Shown one piece after another: positions 21,327 to 33,379 of a stretch of 64,000 nucleotides of DNA. Within the stretch, counting starts at the first letter, position 1. Every line of letters begins with the position of its first letter. The notes beneath the pieces were generated by a model. That model saw nothing but the letters and a program-made list of their open reading frames with translations. It made no database searches and had not been told where the DNA came from. This DNA is from Hemerocallis citrina (Eukaryota; Streptophyta; Magnoliopsida; Asparagales; Asphodelaceae): NCBI GenBank assembly GCA_017893485.1, contig CM030362.1:184782175-184846174 (forward strand), read 5' to 3'. The position numbers and the translations under genes are program-made.

Positions 21327-24300
21327 TGTAATCCCTGTTTTTCATTTTTTTGTATTTTGGAGTGTATTTTTCGTTTTGGTGTATTTTCCCTCTTGTATTT
21401 GTTTGGACCGTATGTTGGAGTTGTTTTCAATATATATATTCGTTTTATTTCATTTTGGGCTCTTTGTGTTTGATTGGTTGTCTCTTTTATTTCGTTCTTC
21501 ATTATTTTGTTCTTTCTTCATTTTAGTCTCGTTCCATTCATTTTACTTTAAATTTTTTTTTGGGTGTTTGTGGTGGTGGTGATTTGGTTGTCCTATTTTT
21601 CCAATCCTATTGTTTAATCCCTAATAAGATTACCAATGCCAAATTAAATCCTCTTTTATTTCGTTCTTCATTATTTTGTTCTTTCTTCATTTTGATCTTG
21701 TTCCCTTTATTTTACTTTAATTTTTTTTGGGTGTTTGTGGTGGTGGTGATTTGGTTGTCCTATTTTCCCAATCCTATTGTTTGATCTCTAATAAGATTAC
21801 CAAAGCCAAATTAAATCCCTACCCCTATATGTATTCCTATTTAATTAACCCAAAACCCATTGGTAAACCTACTACCACTCCTAATACCCATTAACCCAAT
21901 ACCCATTAACCCACAACTAAACCCTATATATATACACTCTCCCTTACAAACCCTAACCCTGACTCCTAGCAACCCAGTCCCTCTCTCTCACCCTCTCCTT
22001 GTTCGCGGCTGCACACCCGCACACAGCCCCCAGGCCGACAGCCCTCCTACTCCCCCTCTCGGCCTGTGCAACCCCCGGCAACACCCCAAACCCGACAGCC
22101 CCTTCTCCTTCACCCGAGCCCACTTCTCCCACATCTCCCAATCGGCCTAGCCTTTCTTTGGCCATCCCGACCACCTCACGCCACACAAAATCCCTCGTCT
22201 CTCTCTCTCATGGTATTCTCTTGTGGCTGCAAGCCACTATTATTCTCTCGCTTTGTGGAGTTTTGTTCGTGTGGAGATTTTCGCTCTAGTTGCTTGGATT
22301 CGTTGATTTACGGATTTTTGTTCGTGGGTTTTGCTTCTTACTTTTGGATTTTGTTGTTCTTCATCTTCGGTTAAGACAACTTGTACTCTAATTCATTTGT
22401 TTGATACAAGTCAAAAATACCACCTATAGTGTAGTTGGGTCTAGAGACGACTCTTGTTTGTATTTTCCTTGATGGGTTTTGTCTCTATTGTGAAAACTTG
22501 ACCATAGATGACTTACGACACAAATTTGGACATGAATTAACTTAGGTTTTATCCGTTCTTGATTTTGATCATGTACGTGAGACTTTTGTAAGAATTCATG
22601 TTTTGGTTGAGATCCACGTGATATATTTGGTGTGGACATGCTAGATACCCCAATTTATGATGTTTAGACACTTGGTAGACTCAATTTCATGTTTGGGAGT
22701 GTTTGGAACAATTTTCTTGAATCTATGTCGATTTTGTTTTTAGGGGAAAAATCTGAAGTTTGACGCTGATCTGTTTTGTTTGCTGTTTTGGACTGTTTTA
22801 AAGTCAGTATCTTAATTTCAATATAAAACATGAGTTTTAGAGAATTTCGTCTATTTTCAAAACCCTTTAACCTTACTTGATTTTGTTTTCTTATGAGTGA
22901 GTTATGGCTGTTTTATTACAGAGGTGTCGATCTTTTCCAGATTCTGTTTTTTCGGTAATTTTGATGACAAATCATTTTAAAGAACTATGCTACATATATT
23001 ATTTTGATCCAAAACTTTGATCAGTGTTTCTTTACCTAGTTAGGGATTACCCAGAATTTTGGTGAATTTCATTGATGAGTTTATGTGTTGTTTCATGCTC
23101 GCTTATGAACTCTATACTTGCTGTATTTTGTTCGCTGATCTGTAAAGAACCTTATTTTTACTATGATTCTTTTTACTGTATGAAAAATGTTTGTGAAATA
23201 TGAAAGTTAATATATTTTTTCTATTTTCATCTCCCTTTGGCAGATTTGGATTTCGTTTAACTGGTTGCGAGATAATTCAGTTTTCGTACAGCAGTGTTGG
23301 GAATTCCAAATTTGCCAAACTGTCGTTTCTTGATGTTTTCTTATTTTTGATGACTAAACAATTTGTATAGGAATATTATGAAACTTTTTATTTTGGTTCT
23401 AAACATATAGGGGAAAACCCCAGACTTTTCCTGAATTTATTTATGAGGTTTTGATGCAATTTTCCTGACCGAGAATTCCTTTTCCTGATTTCTGACTGAA
23501 CATGTTTTCTGTTTTCAAATCTATTTTGAGTTATGATGTTGTCAATTACTATATGACTTATTTATACTCACTGGATCCGTGGGGAAGTATATTTTTCAGA
23601 TCCTTTGACCGATCCAGATTTGGATGTTTGTAGTAGCGGGAATCACTATTTTTGTACAATACTGTCTTGCTGTCCTGAATTAGAGAACTAGTTGTTTTAC
23701 CCTGTTATGTGTTATCTTGTACCTGTACTTATTTATCTTTCACCTGAACCTGATACATGTTTATATCCTGTTATCCTTGCTTTGTTTTCCGACACATACA
23801 TGCATGCCTGATTATAATAATAAATGACCAAGCAGGGGTTAAGGGAAAGATCTAGTAGTGGAAAATATAGAAACGTGTACTTAAAAGAGGACCTGTGTCT
23901 TGCCTGCCTGTTACGTGTTCATGACTACATGATTCACGATCCTATTTCCTGTACCTGACTGTATGCTTCCCTATAGGAAGATGTACTCGAAAGATAACCA
24001 CTAGGTTATACCTGTGTCTTGTACCTGACTGCATACTTCCCTATAGAAAGGTGTACTCGGAAGAGAACCACTAGGTTCTACCTATTCCTGTTATTGCTAT
24101 TTTCTGTACCTGAGTATACTGCCCTATGGACTCCACTATGAAATCTAAAGCGAAACTGTTTGCTGTAGCAACCATGTAGTAAAAGCTGGGATGCATGAAG
24201 TGCTACCTAGATAGTAATATAACAAGACTTGACATGACATAATCTGATTATCCTGTTACCTGATTACCTGTTTACCTGTACCTGTATACCTGTTTACCTG

Positions 24301-24975
24301 TTTATCTGTGCTTGTACCTGTTTACCTGTACACCTGTTACCTGATACCTGTTACATGTTTACCTGTTTATTTGACACTTGATACTTGTTACCTGTACCTA
24401 TTAGTATACCATGCTACTTGTTCATGTTAGATATTATATTTCTGTTGACACACTTATACCATGCTATGCGTGTTACTTAGAATTTCCTATCCCCTGTACT
24501 TGTATCCTACATTATAAGTGGCCCGTAACTTGCAATTGACGGGTACTTATTTTCTTTTTCATTCTCTTGTAAATTTACTAATTGCAGATCAGGATGGTCT
24601 ACTGCCAGATGGTATTGGTGAGATGATGTACTAGTGCAGGATTTTCTGCTTTATTATTATTAATATTGTTGTTTGAACTTGAATAAAATGTACTTGGTGA
24701 CTTGGATAATTATCTTGTATTTGGGCGATGTGACCCAGGATATTTGACTTGTTCGGAATTTGATTATTTGAGATTATTGTGTTTGGTTTCAAGTAATTCT
24801 GTTGGTATCTTGATTCAATTATGCATGTCTGGTTGTATCTTTTGCTTCCGACTCTGATTATTCATGTGGTATGTTGTAAAGATTTCCGAACAGCTTATGG
24901 ATGATGAAATTCATTCGATGGGCTTTTGTTACGTATCCGTATTCAGTATCCTTTTTTGGGAAGCGGGGCATCACA
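21327..24975 (+). repeat. 5' LTR of the plus-strand Tekay element
   Basis: It runs from 'tgtaatccctgtttttc' to 'gaagcggggcatcaca'. It is about 180 bp longer than the 3' copy because of a 170-bp tandem duplication near its left end. A TATA run lies at about 21925-21934. Subrepeats of the 'acctgtttacctg' type fill 24240-24420. Confidence 0.93.
21484..21823 (+). repeat. 170-bp tandem duplication within the 5' LTR
   Basis: 'ttttatttcgttcttcatta' begins at 21484 and again at 21654, and the following sequence through 'ccaaattaaatcc' is repeated. The 3' LTR has one copy only, so the duplication arose after insertion. Confidence 0.9.
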
Positions 24976-24985
24976 GGGTTTTTAG

Positions 24986-24997
24986 TGGTTTCAGAGC
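24986..24997 (+). other. Primer-binding site (initiator-Met tRNA type)
   Basis: 'tggtttcagagc', one base from the usual 'tggtatcagagc', ten bases after the LTR. Confidence 0.8.
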
Positions 24998-25148
24998 ACC
25001 AGGTTTGGCTAATGTATTTGTTGCCTAATATATTAGACGAGCTTGGCTTATACTAGGATCTGCTCAACATTTCACCAACCATGCATACATAATTGAATTT
25101 ATACCCACTCAGATTCTGGATGCTAATTATTTTGGTTTTGTGCAGACT

Positions 25149-26344
25149 ATGGCTCACAGAGGTTCTACTTCTCAGTCGTAGGTTGATCCGATTGAGGTTG
25201 TCACTATTGTGCTTGAGCGGCTGATTAATCAGCAGCAAAACCATAGTGATCTTGTGATGGCTGCTCTTGAAGTTGCTCAGGTTCTGCCTCTTGTTGTGCC
25301 TGTGCAGGCAAATCTTCCGCCTCGTCTAGAAACGATTACAGATTTTATGAGGCTGCATCCCGACCATTTTTTCGGCACTGAGACGCCTTTGGAAGCTGAA
25401 CAGTGATTGATCCGGACTGAGCGCTTGTTGTTAGCGGCTCGTGTTGCCGAGACTGATCGGGTGGACGTGGTTTCCATCCAGCTGGTGCATCTGGCCCATA
25501 TATGGTGGATGGCCGAATTTGAGCGACTTGAGAGGCCTATTGCTTGGGCTACTTTCAATCGGGGATTCTTGGAGAAGTTCTTCCCCAGTAGTACTCGAGT
25601 TGAAATGGAACAACAATTCCTGGCCCTAAAACAGGTTAAGTCATTTTTCCAGATTGGATTGGTTACATTATTGTTCATGCAATGTTGTAACATGGACTTT
25701 CTTGCAACAGGGTTCCCGATCAGTGAATGAGTATGCAACTGAGTTTACTAGACTTAGCCGCTTCGCTGCCGTTCTTATGGCAACCAAAGAGGATAGGGCT
25801 CGTAGGTTCACAAATGGGCTTGAGCAGGACATCAAGAGGCATCTTGTCTCTCTTCGCTTGCATACCTACACTGAAGCTCTTGTGGCTGCCCGAGCTCAGG
25901 AGCAGGCTCGTGGTGATTCGTCTTCTTCTCAGCGGACTGTTCCCGCTGCTGTTAATAGGCCTTCTGGTGGGCCTATTCAGAGGCCTATTTCTGCCCACCC
26001 AGTCAGGGTAGCTCCTTACTCTTCTGCTGGTTCTTGGAGGGGTAGTTTCTGTGATTTTTGTCGGTTGCCTGGGCATGATCGCAGGGAATGTAGGCGTGCC
26101 AGTTGCCGATGCTTTAGGTGTGGCTCTACTGATCATACAGTGTGAGATTGTCCCTAGCTGTTGTAGCAGTTGGCTCTTCTAGCCAGGGGTCTTATTCAGC
26201 AGGCAGTTCCAGCTCGTGGTCCAGTTAGGCCACTGCTTGCTCCTCAGCGCCAGATTGTCGGTCAGAGTACCGCTGTTCCGAGGAGAGGTCGGGCTTTCAA
26301 CCTGACTGCTGCAGATGCTGAGTCAGCTGAGGGTGTGGTTCCAG
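25149..26344 (+). pseudogene. gag: Tekay gag with internal intron-like segment
   Basis: The ATG at 25149 begins 'MAHRGSTSQS', followed by a stop. 'VLERLINQQQNHSDLVMAA' and 'ITDFMRLHPDHFFGTETPL' precede a stop at 25404-25406 where the family has Trp. The capsid region continues to 'MEQQFLALKQ' (25634). A 76-bp GT...AG segment interrupts it, and then 'GSRSVNEYATEFTRLSRFA' resumes. Zinc-knuckle motifs are visible near 26050-26135: C-D-F-C-x4-H-x4-C and C-F-R-C-G. The frame then meets a second intron-like segment at 26345. Confidence 0.88.
25635..25710 (+). other. Intron-like segment 1 in Tekay gag (76 bp, GT...AG)
   Basis: It begins 'gttaagtcatttttccag' after CAG and ends 'cttgcaacag' before GG. 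Removing it joins Leu-Lys-Gln directly to Gly-Ser-Arg in phase 0, the order expected for chromovirus Gag. Retained, the 76 bp shift the frame and a stop follows at 25728-25730. A branch-like 'ttgtaac' lies about 20 bases upstream of the acceptor. The minus-strand Tekay copy has the same segment at 48896-48972. Confidence 0.75.
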
Positions 26345-26495
26345 GAATCTTTTGTTTTATCATTTATTGTTTGTTGTTTCTCTTTGTTTTATTCCTTCCT
26401 TTGTTTTATTTCTTTCCGTTTTTCCTTTCTGTATTTGTTTTCCCTCATCCCTGTTCAACCATTCTTTTCCTTGTCTCTTTTGCTTTCTGTCATAG
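26345..26495 (+). other. Intron-like segment 2 at the gag/protease boundary (151 bp, donor mutated)
   Basis: T-rich segment between 'gtggttccag' and 'ttgttgtgcttg', ending 'tgtcatag'. The sister copy at 48104-48264 has the donor as GTATCT; here it reads GAATCT, so the donor GT is lost and splicing would fail. On each side the reading matches the contiguous Gag-protease sequence of the family. Confidence 0.65.
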
Positions 26496-26930
26496 TTGTT
26501 GTGCTTGTATGCTATTTTCCTGCTTATGTTCTTTTTTACTCTGGGCAACCCATTCTTTTGTCTCCTCTCGATTTGTCATTCGCCATCAGTTGGAATGCAG
26601 CAACATGTCGGAGGCTTGGAACATTGTGACAGGTGGTAGAGTTGTCATATGTTCCCGTGAGTGCAGGTAATGTTTCATTTTTATTGGGGATGCAGATTTC
26701 AAAGCCAACCTTATTATAATTGGAAATTCGGGATTGGATGTTATTCTGGGTATGGATTGGTTGGGTGAAGCCCATGCCATTATTGATTGCCGTGCCAAGA
26801 AAGTTGTCTTTGGAATTCCAGATCGAGCAGAATTTGAGTTCCATACCGGGGAGTCTCTCCTTGGCTGAGCAAAAACTGCAGTTGACTAGGTGGATTGTGT
26901 GATGGAATTGCACTCAGGCTGTGAGGCTGC
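26496..26930 (+). pseudogene. pro: Tekay aspartic protease
   Basis: The catalytic motif, D-S-G-A-T-H in the sister copy, reads Tyr-Ser-Gly here with a one-base deletion at about 26544, so the catalytic Asp is lost. Downstream '[19 protein letters not shown]' (about 26714-26770) and '[12 protein letters not shown]' are well preserved. A stop at 26887-26889 follows. Confidence 0.82.
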
Positions 26931-27602
26931 GCCTCTAGTAGTTCGGGATTTCTTCGATATTTTTCCAGATGAGTTGCCTGGCTTACCCCCTGATAGGGAA
27001 GTGGAATTCGATATTGATGTTCAGCCTGGAACAGCACCGATATCGAAAAGTACCTACAGGATGGCACCGGTTGAGCTAACAGAGCTTAAGGTGCAGATTT
27101 AGCAGTTGCTTGATTTGGGTTTCATCAGACCTAGTGTTTCACTTTGGGGTGCTTCGGTCGTTTCTGTTGACAAGAAGGATGGTAGTCGTCGACTGTGCGT
27201 AGATTATCGAGAACTGAACAGAGTTACTATGAAGAATCGGTATCCGTTGCCCAGGATCGATGATTTGTTTGATCAGTTGTGTGAGACTGCTGTTTTCTCG
27301 AAGTTGGATCTTCGTTCTGGGTATCACAAAGTTAAGGTGAAGGCTGCAAATATACAGAAGACTGCTTTCAAGACTAGATACGGGCACTATGAGTATCTTG
27401 TGATGCCGTTCGGGGTCACGAACGCACCGGCTATATTCATGAGTCTTATGAATCGGGTTTTCTCTCAATTCTTACATAGATTTGTGGTGGTCTTCATTGA
27501 TGATATTTTGGTGTATTCTTAGAATCGGGAAGATCATGCTGAGCATCTTAGAGTGGTTCTGCAGACTTTGAGAGAGAATTGGCTCTATGAGAAACTCAGC
27601 AA
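26931..27602 (+). pseudogene. pol: Tekay reverse transcriptase
   Basis: Motifs in order are 'FSIF'-type linker '[19 protein letters not shown]', '[19 protein letters not shown]' near 27175, '[15 protein letters not shown]' near 27296, '[15 protein letters not shown]' near 27390 and the catalytic box FIDDILVYS near 27495-27522. Catalytic aspartates are intact. Stop codons fall at 27100-27102 and directly after the catalytic box at 27520-27522. A frame change follows near 27610. Confidence 0.9.
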
Positions 27603-28572
27603 GTGCGAGTTTTGCTTCATACGGTTTTTTTCTTCGGGTACATTATTTCTGGCAATGGTGTTTCTGTGGATTCGACCAAGATTGAGGCTGTGAAGGATTG
27701 GCCTATTTCCAAGTCAGTTTCAGAAGTCAGGAGATTTCTTGGTTTGGCTGGCTATTATCGGAGGTTTGTTCAAGACTTTTTAAAGATAGCAGGACCGTTG
27801 ACTAAATTGACTGGGAAGGATCAGAAGTTTTGTTGGTCTGATGAGTGCAATGAGGCTTTTGTTGAGTTGAATAACAGATTGACGTCAGCGCCTGTGTTGA
27901 CTATTCCAGATGGTTCAGGCAGATTTGTGGTTCACTGTGATGCTTCTGGTAAGGGTCTTCGAGCAGTTCTTATGCAGAAGGGCCGTGTCGTTGTGTATGC
28001 ATCGAGACAATTGAGGCCGCATAAGAAGAACTATCCTACTCATGACTTGGAGTTAGCGGCAGTGATTCATGCTTTGAAGCTGTGGAGACATTATTTACTT
28101 GGGACCGAGTGGAGATCTTTACAGACCACAAAAGTCTCAAGTACGTCTTCACCCAAAAAGTGTTAAACATGAGGCAAAGGCGTTGGTTGGAACTTATGGC
28201 CGATTATGACATCAGTTTGCAATACCATCCTAGTAAAGTAAACTTGGTGCCAGATGCTTTGAGCAGGAGACCGACAGTTATGTTTCTTACTCAGCAGAGG
28301 GATCTCATTGAGCAGATGAGGAGGTTGGAGTTGGATGTTGTGTTGCCGAGTTCTGGTCGGAGTTGTTTGGCGCTCCAGCTGCAGTCGTCTCTTGTTGATC
28401 AAATTAAAGAGGTGCAGGCTGGTGATGCGCAGTTGCAGGATTTTCGAGCTGAGGTTGAGTCTGGGTCTTGGACAGACATGGTTATTCATGTAGATGGTTC
28501 GCTTCGTTTTGGTTCCTGGTTGTGTGTCTCTAAGGGTGAAGTTCATCAGAGGTTGCTTAAAGAAGCTCATTA
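27603..28572 (+). pseudogene. pol: Tekay RNase H and linker to integrase
   Basis: The thumb and connection show '[19 protein letters not shown]' near 27690. RNase H motifs include '[18 protein letters not shown]' near 27924, '[19 protein letters not shown]' near 27995 and '[14 protein letters not shown]' near 28115. A one-base frame change near 28085 separates the two halves. The linker '[19 protein letters not shown]' leads to the integrase zinc region. A stop lies at 28571-28573. Confidence 0.88.
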
Positions 28573-29600
28573 GTCTTCGTATTCTATCCATCCTGGCAGT
28601 ACTAAGATGTATCGGGATGTGAAGCTTCATTTCTGGTGGCATGGTATGGAGAGGGCTGTGGCTCGGTTTGTTTCTCAGTGTTTGGTCTGCCAGCAGGTTA
28701 AGGCAGAGCATCAGAGAACCGCTGGACTTCTTCAACCATTTCCTATTCCAGAATGGAAGTGGGAACATATCACTATGGATTTTGTGACCGCTTTGCCGAG
28801 GAGTCCTAAGGGTCATAATGCTATTTGTGTGATTGTCGACCGTTTGACGAAGAGTGCTCACTTCATTCCTTTTCGTGTTGGTCAGTCTACTGAGAGCCTA
28901 GTTGAGAGGTATATGCAAGAGATTGTCAGACTTTATGGGGTTCCAGTCAGTATTGTATCCGACAGGGATACGAGATTCAGATATCAGTTTTGGGAGAGTC
29001 TTCAGAACAGTTCGCGGAGTAAATTAAAGTACAGTACAACTTTTTATCCCCAGACTGATGGATAGTAAGAGCGGACTATTCAGATTCTTGAGGACATGTT
29101 GAGGTCCTGTATGCTTCAGTTTGGTGGATCTTGGCAGGACCATTTGCATCTCGTAGAGTTCTCGTACAATAACAGCGTTCAAGCCAGTATTAAAGCTGCT
29201 CCGTTCGAGGCACTCTATGGGCGGAAGTGCAGTTCGCCAGTGTGCTGGGATGACATTGGTGAGAGAAGGTTTTTAGGTCCGGAGTTGATCACCAAAACAG
29301 TTGATGCAGTGGTTCAGATCAGAAAGCACTTGCAGGCAGCTCAGGACAGGCAAAAGCGATGGGCCGATGTCTATCGGAGGGCTTTGGAGTTTATTGTTGG
29401 TGACCATGTTTTTCTTAAGGTATCGCCGTGGCACGGTGCCATTCGGTTCGGTGGTGGGGGCAAGCTTAGCCCTAGGTTTATTGGACCGTTTGAGATTTTG
29501 GAGCGAGTAGGCAGGGTGGCATATCGTCTTGCTTTGTCACCAGCATTATCAGGAGTGCACAATATTTTTCATGTCTCGCAACTCAGGAGATATATCTGAG
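28573..29600 (+). pseudogene. pol: Tekay integrase
   Basis: Zinc-binding H-H-C-C region: 'KLHFWWHGMERAVARFV' followed by C-L-V-C near 28680. Core: 'ITMDFVTALPRSPKGHNAI' (first Asp, near 28775) and 'SIVSDRDTRFRYQFWESL' (second Asp, near 28950). The expected Glu segment near 29062-29070 is preceded by two consecutive stops (tag taa), so the enzyme would be truncated just before the third catalytic residue. The C-terminal GPY/F-like region is '[15 protein letters not shown]' near 29470. The frame ends in a stop at 29598-29600. Confidence 0.9.
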
Positions 29601-29611
29601 ATGAGAGCCAC

Positions 29612-29815
29612 GTGATCGACTATTCTGAGTTGACCATTCGGCCGGATTTGACTTATGAGATTCCACCAGTTGCGATTGTGGATCGGCGGAAGAAAGTGCT
29701 TAAGAATAAGGTCATCAAGTTGGTTCGTGTTGCTTGGAATTCTAACTCACCTGGTGAGTCGACTTGGGAGTTGGAGGAGGAAATTCAGCAGAAGTTTCCT
29801 CATTTGTTTGTGTAG
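29612..29815 (+). pseudogene. Chromodomain-like C-terminus of Tekay integrase
   Basis: '[19 protein letters not shown]' and 'STWELEEEIQQKFPHLF' match the short chromodomain that directs chromoviruses to heterochromatin. It is separated from the integrase core by one stop codon. Its natural end is preserved (stop at 29813-29815). In the minus-strand copy this domain ends early. Confidence 0.8.
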
Positions 29816-29896
29816 TTTCTGTCTTGTTCTTTTGGTTGTTTTGGGGTTACCCTATGTATCTTCTTATTGAATTTCGAGGACGAAATTCTTCTTGTT

Positions 29897-29908
29897 AGGT
29901 GGGTAGGA
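29897..29908 (+). other. Polypurine tract of the plus-strand Tekay element
   Basis: 'aggtgggtagga' directly precedes the 3' LTR; the minus-strand copy has the same tract. It primes plus-strand DNA synthesis. Confidence 0.75.
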
Positions 29909-29909
29909 T

Positions 29910-32900
29910 TGTAACCCCTGTTTTTTATTTTTATGTATTTTGGAGTGTATTTTTTGTTTTGGTTTATTTTCCCTCTTGTATTTGTCTGGACCGTATATTG
30001 GAGTTGTTTTCAATATATATATTCGTTTTATTTCATTTTGGGCTCTTTGTGTTTGATTGGTTGTATCTTTTGTTTCGTTCTTCATTATTTTGTTCTTTTT
30101 TCATTTTGGTCTCATTCCCTTTATTTTACTTTTTTTTTGGGTGTTTGTGGTGGTGGTGATTTGGCTGTCCTATTTTCCCAATCCTATTGTTTGATCTCTA
30201 ATAAGATTACCAAAGCCAAATTAAATCCCCAACCCTATTTGTATTCCTATTTAACTAACCCAAAACCCATTGGTAAACCTACTACTACTCCTAATACCCA
30301 TTAACCCACAACTAAACCCTATATATACACTCTCCCTCACAAACCTTAACCCTAACTCCTAGCAACCTGGTCCCTCTCTCTCTCCCCCTCTCCTTGTTCG
30401 CGGCTGCACACTCGCACACAGCCCCCAGGCCGACAGCCCCCCTACTCCCCTTCCCGGCCTGTGCAACCCCCGACAACACCCCAAACCCGACAGCCCCTTC
30501 TCCTTCACTCGAGCCCACTTCTCCCACATCTCCCGATCAGCCTAGTCTCTCCTTGGCCATCCCGACCACCTCACGCAACACAAAATCCCTCGTCTCTCTC
30601 TCTCGTGGTGTACTCTTGTGCCCGCAAGCCACTATTATTCTCTTGCTTTGTGGAGTTTTGTTCCTGTGGAGATTTTCTTTCTAGTTGCTTTGATTCATTG
30701 ATTCGCGGATTTTCGTTCGTGGGTTTTGCTCCTTACTCTTGGATTTTGTTGTTCTTCATCTTCAGTTAAGGCAAGTAACTTGTACTTCAATTCATTTGTT
30801 TGATACAAGTCAAAAATACCACCTATAGTGTAGTTGGGTCTAGAGACGACTTTTTGTTTTGTGTTTTCCTTGATGGATTTTGTCTCTATTGTAAAAACTT
30901 GACCATAGATGACTCACGACACTAATTTGGACCTGAATTAACTTAGGTTTTACCCGTTCTTGATTTTGATCATGTATGTGAGACTTTTGTGAGAATTCGT
31001 GTTTTGGATGAGACCCGCGTGATATATTTGGTGTGGACATGCTAGATACCCCAATTTATGATGTTTAGACACTTGGTAGACTCGATTTCATGTTTGGGTG
31101 TGTTTGGATCAATTTTCTTGAATCTATGTCGATTTTGTTTTTAGGGGGAAAATCTTTGTTTTGACGCTGATCTGTTTTGTTTGCTGTTTTGGACTGTTTT
31201 AAAGTCAGTATCTTAATTTCGATATAAAATATGGGTTTTAGAGAATTTCGTTTATTTTCAAACCCCTCTGACCTTGCTTGAATTTGTTTTTGTATGAGTG
31301 AGTTATGAGTGTTTTACTACAGAGGTGTCGATCTTTTCCAGATTTTGTTTTTCGGTAATTTTGATGACAAATCATTTTGAAGAACTATGCTACATATATT
31401 ATTTTGATCCAAAACTTTGGTCAGCATTTCTTTACCTAGTTAGGGATTACCCTGAATTTTAGTGAATTTTATTGATGAGTTTTATGTGTTGTTTCATGCT
31501 CGCTTATGAACTCTATACTTGCTGTATTTTGCTCGCTGATGTGTAAAGAACCTTATTTTCACTATGGTTCTTTTTACTGTATGAAAAATGTTGATGAAAT
31601 ATGAAAGTTAATATATTTTGTCTATTTTCATCTCCCTTTGGCGGATTCGGATTTCGTTTCACTGGTTGCAAGATAATTCAGTTTCGTACAGTAGTGTTGG
31701 GAATTCCAGATTTGCCAAACTGTCGTTTCTTGATGTTTTCTTATTTTTGATGACTACACAAATTATACTGGAATTTTAGGAAACTTTATATTTTAATTCT
31801 AGACATATAAGGGAATACCCCAGATTTTTCCTGAATTTATTTGTGAGGTTTTGATGCGGTTTTCCCGATCGAGAGTTTGTTTTCCTGATTTCTGACTGAA
31901 CATGTTTTTTGTTTTCAAATCTGTTTTGAGTTATGATGTTGTGAATTACTATATGACTTATTTATACTCGCTGGATCCGTGTGGAAGTCTATTTTCCAGA
32001 TCGTTTGACAGTTCAAGATTTGGATGTTTGTAGTTGCGAGAATCACTATTTTTGTACAACAATGTCTTGCTGTCCTGAATTAGAGAACTAGTTGTCTTAC
32101 CCTGTTATGTGTTATCTTGTACTTGTACTTGTTTATCTTGCACCCTGAACCTGATATATGTTTATATCCTATTATCCTTGCTTTGTTTTGCGACACATAC
32201 ATGCATGCCTGATTATAATAATAAATGACCAAGTCGGGGTAAAGGAAAAGATCTAGTAGTGGAAAATTTAGAGACGTGTACTTAGAAGAGGACCTGTGTC
32301 CTGCCTGCCTATTACGTGTTCATGACTAAGTGATTCACGATCCTGTTTCATGTACCTGACTGCATGCTTTCCTATAGGAAGATGTACTCGGAAGATAACC
32401 ACTAGGTTATGCCTGTTTCCTGTACCTGACTGCATACTTCCCTATAGGAAGGTGTACTCGGAAGAGAATCACTAGGTTCTACCTATTCCTGTTATTCCTG
32501 TTTTCTGTACCTGAGTACACTGCCCTATGGACTCCCCTATGAAATCTAATGAGAAACTGTTTGTTGTAGCAACCATGTAGTCAAAGCTGGGATGCATGAA
32601 GTGCTATCTGATAGTAATATAACAAGACTTGACATGACATATTCTGATTATCCTGTTACCTGATTACCTGTTTACCTCTACCTGTATACCTGTTTACCTG
32701 TTTATCTGTGCTTGTACCTGTTTACCTGTACACCTATTACCTGATACCTGTTGTATGCTTACCTGTTTATTTGATACTTGATACGTGTTACCTGTACTTG
32801 TTAGTATTCCATGCTACTTGTTCATGTTAGATATTATATTTCTGTTGACACACTTATACCATGCTATGCTTGTTTCTTAAAATTTCCTATCCCCTGTACT

Positions 32901-33379
32901 TATATCCAACATTATAAGTGGTTCGTAACTTGCAATTGACAAGTACTTGTTTTCTTTTTCCTTCTCCTGCAAATTTACTAATTGCATATCAGGATGGTCG
33001 ACTACCAGATGGTATTGGCGAGATGATGTACTAGTGCTGAATTTTCTGCTTTATTATTATTAATATCTGTTGCTTGAACTTGAATAAAATGTACTTGGTG
33101 ACTTAGATAATTATCTTGTATTTGGGCGATGTGACCCAGGATATTTGACTTGTTTGGAATTTGATTATTTGAGATTATTGTGTTTGGTTTCAAGTAATTT
33201 CTGTTGGTATCTTGATTCAATTATGCATGTCTGGTTGTATCTTTTGCTTCCGACTCTGATTATTCCTGTGGTATGTTGTAAAGATTCCTGAACAGCTTAT
33301 GGATGATGAAAATCATTCGCTGGGCATTTTCTTACGTATCCGTATTCTGTATCCTTTTTTTGGGAAGCGGGGCGTGATA
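29910..33379 (+). repeat. 3' LTR of the plus-strand Tekay element
   Basis: It runs from 'tgtaacccctgttttttat' to 'gaagcggggcgtgata', where the last CA has mutated to TA. It is colinear with the 5' LTR apart from the 170-bp duplication and many substitutions. Confidence 0.93.

Larger units (their letters stand above)
21327..33379 (+). mobile_element. Tekay-type chromovirus, full length, plus strand
   Basis: LTRs are at 21327-24975 and 29910-33379, with duplication ACCTC (21322-21326) and ACATC (33380-33384), one mismatch. An initiator-Met primer site, gag with zinc knuckle, protease, RT, RNase H, integrase and a C-terminal chromodomain-like segment are in order. LTR size (about 3.5 kb) and integrase end are as in Tekay/Del. 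The element splits the Tat sequence between RNase H and integrase, whose reading continues on the right side. Coding is broken by many stops. Two intron-like insertions lie in gag and at the gag/protease boundary. Confidence 0.95.

Noticed and set aside
26170..26670. Possible membrane protein (hydrophobic frame at 26350-26500)
   Set aside because: The hydrophobic part is translation of the T-rich intron-like segment between gag and protease.
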